A stretch of DNA of 11,982 bases from positions 1-11,982 of the forward strand of contig JAHUZY010000096.1 in NCBI GenBank assembly GCA_019264505.1, given 5' to 3'. Under the pieces are notes generated by a model. That model did no database searches, was not told where the DNA came from, and worked only from the letters and a program-made list of their open reading frames with translations. A program made the translations under genes and the position numbers. Within the stretch, counting starts at the first letter, position 1. The number at the start of each line of letters is the position of its first letter. The stretch is from Phenylobacterium sp. (GTDB lineage: Bacteria > Pseudomonadota > Alphaproteobacteria > Caulobacterales > Caulobacteraceae). This document shows, piece after piece, positions 6,575 through 11,982 of this stretch.

Positions 6575-7563
6575 ACCACCTCGGCGGGCGCCAGACGGCA
6601 ATGGGCGGCCTCGCCCATCTCCACCTGCAGGGTGGCGTGGCCGATGCCGAACCTGTCCTGCAAGCCTGCGCAGGCGGCGTGCAGGAAGGCGTCGGGCTCA
6701 GAGTTCTCAGGACGTGTGATGTGCGCCGTGAGCGCCGTCTCGGTGGTGCTCATGGCCCAGATGTGCAGGTCGTGGACGCCGGTCACCCCGGGCAGGGCGT
6801 TCAGCCAGGCGCGCACGGCCTCCACATCGGTCCCCCGCGGCGCGGCGTCCAGGGCCAGGTCCACGGAATCCCGCAGCAGGCCCCAGGTGCCGAGCAGGAT
6901 CACCGCGACGATCAGCAGGCTCAGCGCCGGATCGAGCCAGTAGAGGGTGGTCAGCGCAATGACCCCGGCCCCGATCACCACAGCCAGGGAGACCGCCGCA
7001 TCGGCGGCCATGTGCAGGAAGGCGCCGCGGATGTTCAGGTCGCCCTTGGCGCCGCCCATGAACATCAACGCCGTGGCGGTGTTGATGACCACCCCGATGG
7101 CCGCGACGATCATCACAGGAGCGGCGGCCACCTCGGTGGGTTCGGAAAACCGTCGGATCGCTTCCGAAATGATGGCCCCGACCGCCACCAGCAGCAGGAT
7201 AGCGTTGGCCAGCGACGCCAGGATGGTCGCCTTGCGCAGACCATAGGTGCGCCGTCCCGAGGGCTGGCGCTTGGCCAGAGCCACCGCGCCCCAGGCCAGC
7301 AGCAGGCTCATCACGTCCGACAGATTGTGTCCGGCGTCGGCCAGCAGGGCGAGCGAGCCGAACCACAGGCCCGCGGCCACCTCGGCGACGACGAAGCCGG
7401 TGTTGAGGATCACGCCGACGGCGAAGGCCCGGCCGAAATCCTTGGGCGCATGATGATGGTGACCGCCCAGGCCATGGGCGTGCCCATGATCATGGCCATG
7501 TCCGTGGTCATGATGGCCATGGTCGTGATGGTGGTGGCCATGGTCGTGGGTGTCGTGGGCCAT
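6571..7563 (-). CDS. CDF-family zinc exporter (ZitB/CzcD type) with His-rich N-terminus
   Basis: Cation diffusion facilitator, probably exporting Zn2+ from the cytoplasm by proton antiport. It has 330 residues and about six membrane segments. The first 38 residues contain 20 histidines in His-Asp-Gly repeats, a likely metal-binding cytoplasmic tail. The transport site is visible as HNLSD in TM2 (His79, Asp83) and HMAAD in TM5 (His184, Asp188); His in TM2 is typical of zinc-type members. The C-terminal cytoplasmic domain starts near residue 238 and has VHDLHIWAMSTTETALTAHI, with His264, His267 and His281 as candidate ligands. ATG 7563 has GGAGG (7574-7578 on this strand) 10 bases upstream and follows the DUF374 stop by 5 bp. 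Its stop overlaps waaA. A metal exporter inside a lipid A operon is unexpected; cobalt or cadmium could also be substrates. Confidence 0.92.
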   Translation of the reverse strand: MAHDTHDHGHHHHDHGHHDHGHGHDHGHAHGLGGHHHHAPKDFGRAFAVGVILNTGFVVAEVAAGLWFGSLALLADAGHNLSDVMSLLLAWGAVALAKRQPSGRRTYGLRKATILASLANAILLLVAVGAIISEAIRRFSEPTEVAAAPVMIVAAIGVVINTATALMFMGGAKGDLNIRGAFLHMAADAAVSLAVVIGAGVIALTTLYWLDPALSLLIVAVILLGTWGLLRDSVDLALDAAPRGTDVEAVRAWLNALPGVTGVHDLHIWAMSTTETALTAHITRPENSEPDAFLHAACAGLQDRFGIGHATLQVEMGEAAHCRLAPAEVV

Positions 7564-7568
7564 GGGCT

Positions 7569-8291
7569 TCAGGCCTCCGCCGCCTTGGGGGGCGGGGCGC
7601 CGACCAGGGCCTCGGCCTGGCGGGTGGCGGCCGACAGCCTGGCCGACCAGTCTGCGCCCAGGGCGGCGATCTCGGCCTCGCCGGCGCCTGCCGGCACGTG
7701 CAGCGGGCCTTCCCACACCACCACGCCGCGCCCGAAGGGGGCCGGCAGCATCACCTGGTCCCAGGTGTCCAGCCGAAGGGCGGGGTTGGCGGCCATGCCC
7801 ATCAGAAAGACCGGGGCGGCCGTGCGCTTGGCGATCTGCAGGGCGCCCGAGGCGATCACCTCATTGGGGCCGCGGGGACCGTCCGGGGTGATGATGAGGG
7901 CGCCGCCGCCGCCGACAAAGTTCAGGGCCTCGCGGAAACCGGCTACGGCGGCCCGGGCCTTGGAGGCGTCGCCCTTCTTGGCCGAGGACATGCGGATGGC
8001 CGGAAAGCCCGCCCGCTCCAGGGCCTGGGCGATGAACTCCCCGTCCGCCGAGGGCGAGATCAGCGCCTTGGTCCCGGCCTTGCGCCACCACTGGGGCGCC
8101 ACCGACAGGCAGAGCGGAATGCGCCCGTGCCAGAACAGGGCGACGGCCCCCGATGGCCCCGACAGCACCGGCTCGACGCAATCGACGTTCACATGACGCC
8201 AGCGCACCGTGCGCAGGACGAGCTTCAGATAGGCCGCCAGCAGCCAGCCCAGAAAGGTCTGGACGCCCGGACGACGCAGCAGCCCCTTCAC
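7569..8291 (-). CDS. DUF374 / lysophospholipid acyltransferase-like protein
   Basis: Small 240-residue member of the DUF374 group, distantly related to glycerolipid and lipid A acyltransferases. The first 30 residues include a hydrophobic segment (about 12-27), suggesting inner-membrane association. Family marks are LFWHGR (His55), SPSADGEFIAQAL (from about 79), KKGDASKA (about 105-112) and ITPDGPRGP (about 134-142). The classical HX4D acyltransferase motif is not kept: the position five after His55 is Leu60, as expected for DUF374. It starts at GTG 8291 in a GTGA overlap with the msbA stop, with GGAGA (8299-8303 on this strand) 7 bases upstream. Its place between msbA and waaA-lpxK suggests a role in lipid A or phospholipid acylation, but neither substrate nor activity can be read from the sequence. 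Confidence 0.85.
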   Translation of the reverse strand: MKGLLRRPGVQTFLGWLLAAYLKLVLRTVRWRHVNVDCVEPVLSGPSGAVALFWHGRIPLCLSVAPQWWRKAGTKALISPSADGEFIAQALERAGFPAIRMSSAKKGDASKARAAVAGFREALNFVGGGGALIITPDGPRGPNEVIASGALQIAKRTAAPVFLMGMAANPALRLDTWDQVMLPAPFGRGVVVWEGPLHVPAGAGEAEIAALGADWSARLSAATRQAEALVGAPPPKAAEA

Positions 8292-10069
8292 GCGGCGCTC
8301 TCCGTCTCCAGGTCCTGGCTCTTGGCCAGGCGGGCATAGAGGCCCTCGGCCCGGACCAGGCTGGCATGGTCACCGGTCTCCACCACCTGGCCCTTGTCGA
8401 TCACATAGATGCGGTCGGCGCCGCGCACGGTCGACAGGCGATGGGCGATCAACATGGTGGTCCGCCCGGCCATCAGCCGGGTCAGGGCGGCCTGCACCTG
8501 GGCCTCGCTCTCGGTGTCGAGCGCGCTGGTGGCCTCGTCCAGCAGCAGGATGGGGGCGTCCTTCAGAAAGGCCCGGGCGATGGCGATCCGCTGGCGCTGG
8601 CCCCCGGACAGCCGCGCCCCGGCCTCGCCCACCAGGGTGGCGTAGCCTTCGGGCAGGCTTTCGATGAAGTCATGGGCCGCGGCCGCCCGGGCGGCGGCCT
8701 CGATCTCAGCCTGGCTGGCGGCGGGCCGCGCATAGGCGATGTTGGCCCGGATCGTGTCGTCGAACAGGAAGGGCTCCTGGGTTACGAGCGCGATCTGGTC
8801 GCGCAAGGACGCCATGGCGAGATCGCGCACATCAGTCCCGTCCACGCTCACCTGGCCGGCCGTCACGTCATAGAAGCGCGGGATCAGGTTCAGGATGGTG
8901 CTCTTGCCGCCGCCGGAAGGGCCGACCAGCGCGACCGTCTCGCCGCGGCGGGCTGTCAGGCTGACCCCAGTCAGGGCGGGCGCGCCCTCCCCATAGGCGA
9001 AGCTGACATGCTCAAAGGCGATGGCGCCGTCACTGCGGGTCAGGGGCCGGGGGCTGACCGGCTCGCGGATCAGCGGCTCGACGTCCAGAGCGGCGAACAG
9101 CCGCCGGGCGCCGGCCAGCCCCTCGGCGAAGACGGTCTGTAGGTTGGCCAGCTGGCGCAGGGACTGGGACGCCATGCCCAGCGCGCCGATAAAGGCCACA
9201 AAGGCCCCCACATTCATCGCACCGCTGGCCGCCCGCCAGCCGGCATAGGCCATGACCGCGGCCACGATCAGGGTCATCAGGGTCTCGGTGGCCGGCGCCG
9301 CAGCGGCCCGGGCGTTGGCGCCCTTGACCAGATGGGCCTGACGCCTGGCCACCACCTCGGCGACGCGGGCCTCCTCGAAGGCCTCGCGGTTTTCGATCTT
9401 CACCACCCGGACCCCGTCCAGGCTCTCCATGATGGCGGTGGACAGGGCCGAGGTCTCGGCCATGGCGCCCCGGGCGGCCTTGGTGGTCTTCTTGGAGAAC
9501 CGCCGCATGATGCCGGTGGCCAGCGGCGCGGCCAGCAGGATGGCGAGCGTCAGGATCGGGTCATTGGACAGCATGACCAGCACCGCGCCGATCACGGTCA
9601 GGAAGTGCTGGGTGTAGTTGACGAGCCCTGAGGTCGCCGCCTCGCGGATCAGGCCGGCGTCATAGAGCACCGAGGAGACATAGGCCCCCGAATGCTGCCC
9701 CCGCAGCCGGGCGAGGTCGGCCCGCACCAGCTTGCCGAACAGCTGCACCTGCACATCGCCCACCACGCCGTTGCCGATCCGGTTGACCAGGGAGGCCTGG
9801 GTCACCTGGGCGACCCCACGCAGGATGGCGTAGCCGGCGATGGCCAGCGGAATGGCCCAGATGGCGCCGGGCTTCTGCTCCACCAGCAGGTCGTTGATCG
9901 CCGGCTCCAGGATCTGCACCAGCTTGGCGCTGGAAAAGGCGACGATCACGGCGGCCACCAGCGCCAGGGCGAAGCCCTTCCAGCGCGGCTTCAGATAGAC
10001 CTGCGCGATACGGCCGATCAGGACGCGGGCGGGCGTCTTGGGCGGCTCCGATGTGGCCGTCGTGCTCAT
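8288..10069 (-). CDS. msbA: ABC exporter, MsbA-like lipid A flippase (membrane and ATPase domains fused)
   Basis: Homodimeric half-transporter, predicted to flip core-lipid A from the inner to the outer leaflet of the inner membrane. It has 593 residues: a six-helix membrane domain (about 30-320) and an ATPase domain (about 350-590). ATPase motifs are complete: Walker A GPSGGGKST (383-391), Q-loop Gln431, signature LSGGQ (487-491), Walker B ILLLDE (507-512) and switch His543. I chose ATG 10069 (MSTTATSEPP), preceded by a weak AGGG. An upstream TTG at 10099 has no ribosome binding site. As the first gene of the operon with waaA and lpxK, a lipid A cargo is the best guess; motifs alone would also fit other lipid or drug exporters. 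It diverges from the phosphatase gene across 95 bp. Confidence 0.9.
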   Translation of the reverse strand: MSTTATSEPPKTPARVLIGRIAQVYLKPRWKGFALALVAAVIVAFSSAKLVQILEPAINDLLVEQKPGAIWAIPLAIAGYAILRGVAQVTQASLVNRIGNGVVGDVQVQLFGKLVRADLARLRGQHSGAYVSSVLYDAGLIREAATSGLVNYTQHFLTVIGAVLVMLSNDPILTLAILLAAPLATGIMRRFSKKTTKAARGAMAETSALSTAIMESLDGVRVVKIENREAFEEARVAEVVARRQAHLVKGANARAAAAPATETLMTLIVAAVMAYAGWRAASGAMNVGAFVAFIGALGMASQSLRQLANLQTVFAEGLAGARRLFAALDVEPLIREPVSPRPLTRSDGAIAFEHVSFAYGEGAPALTGVSLTARRGETVALVGPSGGGKSTILNLIPRFYDVTAGQVSVDGTDVRDLAMASLRDQIALVTQEPFLFDDTIRANIAYARPAASQAEIEAAARAAAAHDFIESLPEGYATLVGEAGARLSGGQRQRIAIARAFLKDAPILLLDEATSALDTESEAQVQAALTRLMAGRTTMLIAHRLSTVRGADRIYVIDKGQVVETGDHASLVRAEGLYARLAKSQDLETESAA

Positions 10070-10164
10070 GGCCCTGGCGTCGTCCGTCACGGCCCGCAAG
10101 TCAAGTCGAGCGCACGGGCCAGCCAGCGGCCAAGGCTTCCGTTCAGCGCCCCGACCGCCTAGTT
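10070..10164. promoter_or_regulatory. Divergent intergenic region between msbA and the phosphatase gene
   Basis: This 95-bp gap should hold promoters for both divergent units. I see a GGCCCG (10091-10096) / CGGGCC (10115-10120) inverted repeat with an 18-base spacer and a short AAGTC tandem between the arms, but no convincing -35/-10 pair on either strand. A CTAGTTA stretch abuts the phosphatase ATG. The regulatory role is inferred from gene orientation only. Confidence 0.35.
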
Positions 10165-10854
10165 ATGCGGCAAATCCCGGAGCGCCCCTTGGCCCAGTTC
10201 GACCTCAGCACCCCCGAAGGCCGCAAGCGCGCCCGGCGGGACTATATGTGGAACGACCACGCCTTCCTGCGCCTGCGCTTCCAGAACGCCCACTGGATCA
10301 GCGAGGAGCTGGTGCGGACCAACCAGCCCTCGCCCGAGCAGCTGGCCGGGTGGAAAGCCCGCGGCATCAAGACCATCATCAACCTGCGCGGCGGCTTCGA
10401 CGGCAGCTTCTATGTGCTGGAGAAGGAGGCCTGCGAGCAGCTGGGCCTGAAGCTGGTGGACTTCACCATCACCTCGCGCGAGGTGCCGAGCCGCGCCCGC
10501 GTCCTGGGCGCCCGCGATCTCTTCCAGTCCATCGAGTACCCGGCCCTGATGCACTGCAAGTCCGGGGCGGACCGGGCCGGCATCATGAGCGTCTTCTACA
10601 TGCACTTCCGCAAGGGCAAGCCGATCGCTGAGGCCCTCGACCAGCTGCACCTGCGCTACCTGCACATGAAGGCTGGCAAGACCGGCGTGCTGGACTATGT
10701 GTTCGAGCGCTACCTGGCCGAGGGCGAGCCGGCCGGCCTCTCCTTCGTCGAATGGGTCGAAAGCCCCGCCTACCAGCCCGACGCCATGAAGGCCGACTTC
10801 CGCAGCCAATGGTGGGGCAACTTCTTCACCGAGCGCCTGCTGAAGCGAGAGTAG
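10165..10854 (+). CDS. Tyrosine/dual-specificity phosphatase-like protein, possible CtpA relative
   Basis: Protein of 229 residues with the Cys-X5-Arg phosphatase signature HCKSGADRAG (His130, nucleophile Cys131, Arg137). The upstream GIKTIINLRGG (about 68-78) is the usual strand-loop of small dual-specificity-type phosphatases. The N-terminal stretch (about 1-45) is basic and aromatic with no signal peptide. C-terminal aromatic residues (QWWGNFF, about 215-221) could contact membrane. Caulobacter crescentus has an essential PTP-like protein, CtpA, tied to outer-membrane integrity and lipid A phosphate removal. The adjacent msbA-waaA-lpxK operon makes a similar role attractive, but orthology is my inference and the target could be protein. 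ATG 10165 lacks a clear ribosome binding site, so the start is uncertain; Met28 (ATG at 10246) is an alternative. Its stop codon lies in a hairpin shared with the convergent gene. Confidence 0.85.
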   Translation: MRQIPERPLAQFDLSTPEGRKRARRDYMWNDHAFLRLRFQNAHWISEELVRTNQPSPEQLAGWKARGIKTIINLRGGFDGSFYVLEKEACEQLGLKLVDFTITSREVPSRARVLGARDLFQSIEYPALMHCKSGADRAGIMSVFYMHFRKGKPIAEALDQLHLRYLHMKAGKTGVLDYVFERYLAEGEPAGLSFVEWVESPAYQPDAMKADFRSQWWGNFFTERLLKRE

Positions 10855-10874
10855 GGGCGGGGGCGACGCCCTAC
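10851..10874. terminator. Hairpin containing both stop codons of a convergent gene pair
   Basis: GTAGGGGCG (10851-10859) pairs with CGCCCTAC (10867-10874) with one bulged G and a 7-base loop. The left arm contains the TAG stop of the phosphatase gene (10852-10854) and the right arm contains the complement of the TAG stop of the minus-strand small gene (10871-10873). It is placed to act as a bidirectional terminator or 3'-end stabiliser, though there is no T-run. Confidence 0.4.
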
Positions 10875-11155
10875 CGCACCGTTTCCTTCTCCCGCGGCGC
10901 CGACACCTTCTGGGGCTTGGCCTGGGCCTTGGGCTTAGGGAGCAGGCGGAACCGCGACTGGCACCAGGCGAAGTCGATGCCGACATCGATGAGCGCGTCG
11001 GAGCGGCCGCAGGGGCAGACGAAATCCATCACCGCCCAGACGCGATAGGTCTCGCCGGCCTGCAGGGGAACGGGGCGTCCTGTGGCGTGGTTGGGGGCCG
11101 CATTGACGCACAGAACCAGATCGCCAGGGCCGACCGCGTCGCTCATCGCATCCAT
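10871..11155 (-). CDS. Small four-cysteine hypothetical protein
   Basis: I do not recognise a named family. The 94-residue product begins with a beta-rich segment, GDLVLCVNAAPNH and LQAGETYRVWAVMDFVCPCG, ending near RFRLLP, then a Lys/Pro-rich tail from about residue 73 that is probably disordered. Cysteines are at 16, 47, 49 and 65; the C-P-C pair plus two others could bind zinc, though this is inference. The pattern (GDLVxCV, xxGxxYRV, RFRxL) resembles short SH3-like proteins common in Caulobacterales genomes and their phages, from memory. The start could be ATG 11155 or ATG 11146 (three residues shorter); neither has a strong ribosome binding site. Coding is supported by the strong G/C third-position bias. 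It converges on the phosphatase gene with a 16-bp gap. Confidence 0.65.
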   Translation of the reverse strand: MDAMSDAVGPGDLVLCVNAAPNHATGRPVPLQAGETYRVWAVMDFVCPCGRSDALIDVGIDFAWCQSRFRLLPKPKAQAKPQKVSAPREKETVR

Positions 11156-11318
11156 CCATTTCGTCGCCGCCAGTTTAAGCTCTTCGTTCCCAGGGACAAA
11201 GACCCATTGCGGCGTCCTCCCGCCTCCCGGTGGGCGGACCTGCCAACATTGCTGACATCAGCCTGGCAGCAGGAGGCGGCTACTCCAGACCCCTTGAGAC
11301 GCACGAGGGGGCGCACCA
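11156..11318. promoter_or_regulatory. Divergent gap with nested dyad, between the small gene and the interrupted DUF1579-like gene
   Basis: No gene is visible in these 163 bases. A dyad GCTGA-CA-TCAGC lies at 11251-11262, enclosed by TGCCA (11241-11245) and TGGCA (11264-11268). It sits 51-78 bp upstream of the plus-strand ATG at 11319, a plausible operator position. GAGGGG at 11305-11310 is a good ribosome binding site for that ATG, 8 bases away. No convincing promoter hexamers were found. Confidence 0.3.
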
Positions 11319-11777
11319 ATGGGCGATTTCAGTTTCCAGACTGGCGATTGGCGCGTTCGCCATCGCAAGCTTCTGACACGGCTGGCGGATGCGGCCGATT
11401 GGGTCGAATTCTCAGGCACCTGCCGCGCGTTCGAGATTCTCGCCGGCGAAGGCAATGTCGAGGACTAGTTCCTCGACGATCCGTCCGGCGGCTACCGAGC
11501 GGCGACCTTTCGCCGAAGGGACCCCCAGACGGGCGAATGGTCGATCTGGTGGCATGACGGCCGTTCAGGTCACCTCGATCCCCCTGTCCGGGGCGGGTTC
11601 GAGAATGGCGTTGGGACGTTCTTCGCCGAGGACAGGTTTGAGGGCCGTCCGATCCAGGTAAGGTTCATCTGGTCTGAGATGACCTCGACCCACGCCCGTT
11701 GGGACCAGGCGTTTTCCATCGATGGCGGCGCGACCTGGGAGGTGAACTGGATCATGGCCTTCGAGCGCGTGCTCTGA
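11319..11777 (+). pseudogene. DUF1579-like gene interrupted by one in-frame amber codon
   Basis: Reading from ATG 11319 gives one frame of 153 codons to TGA 11775-11777, broken only by TAG at 11466-11468 (codon 50). The protein reads on smoothly across the stop: before it, GDFSFQTGDWRVRHRKLL and EFSGTCRAFEILAGEGNVED; after it, FLDDPSGGYRAATFRRRDP, TGEWSIWWHDGRS, LDPPVRGGFENGVGTFFAED, FEGRPIQVRFIWSE, ARWDQAFSIDGGATWE and NWIMAF. From memory this pattern is typical of DUF1579-like small beta-barrel proteins whose function is unknown. GAGGGG (11305-11310) is a good ribosome binding site, so the N-terminal 49 residues could still be made. There is no frameshift, so the loss looks recent, or it is a sequencing error. 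Third codon positions are less G/C-rich than in neighbouring genes (many T- and A-ending codons), suggesting acquisition or relaxed selection. Confidence 0.75.
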
Positions 11778-11982
11778 CATCCGGGCCCCTTCGTGTCCTT
11801 CGTGTCCCCCTCTTCCAGCCTCCGCCACCCACCGCGCGGTGACGGTCCTGTGTCCGACAGGCGACAATTGGCGCCGTGACGCTCCCTGATCCCCGTGCCA
11901 GGATGCCTCGTCGGCCGTCGCGGCCAGAGGGGCGCGGGCCGGCCAGGGCGTCGGCGGCTTCGCCGATGATCCTGCACAAAAC
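11778..11982. other. Terminal stretch with no supported gene; contains a short tandem repeat
   Basis: I see no convincing gene in these 205 bases. A 9-base unit CTTCGTGTC is tandemly duplicated at 11789-11806. A minus-strand frame is open from the window edge (VLCRIIGEAADALAGP is coding-like for about 25 codons), then codon bias fades and it runs through the repeat into the DUF1579-like gene. This could be the end of a gene lying outside the window or chance. No tRNA, terminator with T-run, or attachment site was found. Confidence 0.3.
11789..11806. repeat. Tandem 9-bp repeat, CTTCGTGTC x2
   Basis: Two exact adjacent copies of CTTCGTGTC at 11789-11797 and 11798-11806, 11 bp after the DUF1579-like stop. 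On the minus strand it reads GACACGAAG twice. From memory, similar GACACGAAG strings recur between genes in several bacterial genomes; I could not test whether this one is dispersed here. Confidence 0.6.

Noticed and set aside
7440..7560. Repetitive His-codon stretch as a CRISPR or satellite repeat
   Set aside because: It is the coding sequence for the His/Asp/Gly-rich tail of the CDF protein, with irregular spacing and an intact frame.
7564..7716. Longer N-terminus for the CDF protein
   Set aside because: The added residues are Arg/Gly-rich read-through within DUF374; the His-rich start at 7563 has a ribosome binding site and a natural operon spacing.
6601..8196. Long plus-strand open frame (531 codons) opposite the CDF and DUF374 genes
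   Set aside because: The opposite strand encodes two proteins with clear motifs and coupled starts; the plus-strand product is repetitive and unlike any family.
10070..10099. TTG start for msbA adding ten residues
   Set aside because: No ribosome binding site, and the extension has no known conserved role; ATG 10069 is simpler.
11466..11468. Amber codon as a pyrrolysine or other recoded position
   Set aside because: There is no sign of pyrrolysine machinery in the window, and this family is not known to use it; mutation or error is far more likely.
11890..11915. Sigma-54-like TGGCACG on the minus strand
   Set aside because: The -24-like element is present but the required GC at the -12 position with proper spacing is missing.

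Overview
The window is GC-rich, densely packed bacterial chromosome with strong G/C preference at third codon positions. Gene content and order (pstB-phoU-phoB; a lipid A cluster; a possible Caulobacter-type TTGACGC -35 element) point to an alphaproteobacterium. Caulobacteraceae (Caulobacter/Phenylobacterium-like) is my best guess, inferred from sequence character and not from any search.

Layout. (1) 1-1670, plus strand: the 3' end of the phosphate operon: the last third of pstB, then phoU and phoB, tightly spaced. A palindromic repeat-like hairpin directly follows phoB. (2) 1773-4263, plus strand: purD (de novo purine synthesis), possibly from a leaderless transcript, then a separately transcribed aminoglycoside-phosphotransferase-fold small-molecule kinase of the ACAD10/11-LvaA type. 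(3) 4260-10069, minus strand: a five-gene operon read from right to left: MsbA-like lipid A flippase, DUF374 acyltransferase-like protein, CDF zinc exporter with a His-rich N-terminus, waaA (Kdo transferase), lpxK (lipid A 4'-kinase). Three of its four junctions are 4-base start/stop overlaps (GTGA, GTGA, ATGA) and the fourth is a 5-base gap, so it looks translationally coupled. The operon ends head-on against the kinase gene, with stop codons interleaved. (4) 10165-10854, plus strand: a Cys-X5-Arg (PTP-like) phosphatase divergent from msbA, a plausible relative of the Caulobacter CtpA phosphatase linked to lipid A. (5) 10855-11982: a small four-cysteine hypothetical gene on the minus strand, a DUF1579-like gene on the plus strand broken by one in-frame amber codon, and a tail with no supported gene.

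How the genes work together. The Pho genes sense and import phosphate. LpxK phosphorylates lipid A, WaaA adds Kdo, MsbA flips the product across the inner membrane, and DUF374 and the PTP-like protein are candidates for modifying lipid A. The zinc exporter in the middle is the odd partner; a link through the zinc enzyme LpxC is only a hypothesis.

I see no CRISPR array, tRNA, rRNA, intact mobile element or clearly new defence-type system. The most interesting items are the amber-interrupted DUF1579-like gene, terminator-like hairpins built into convergent stop regions, and the composition of the lipid A operon.
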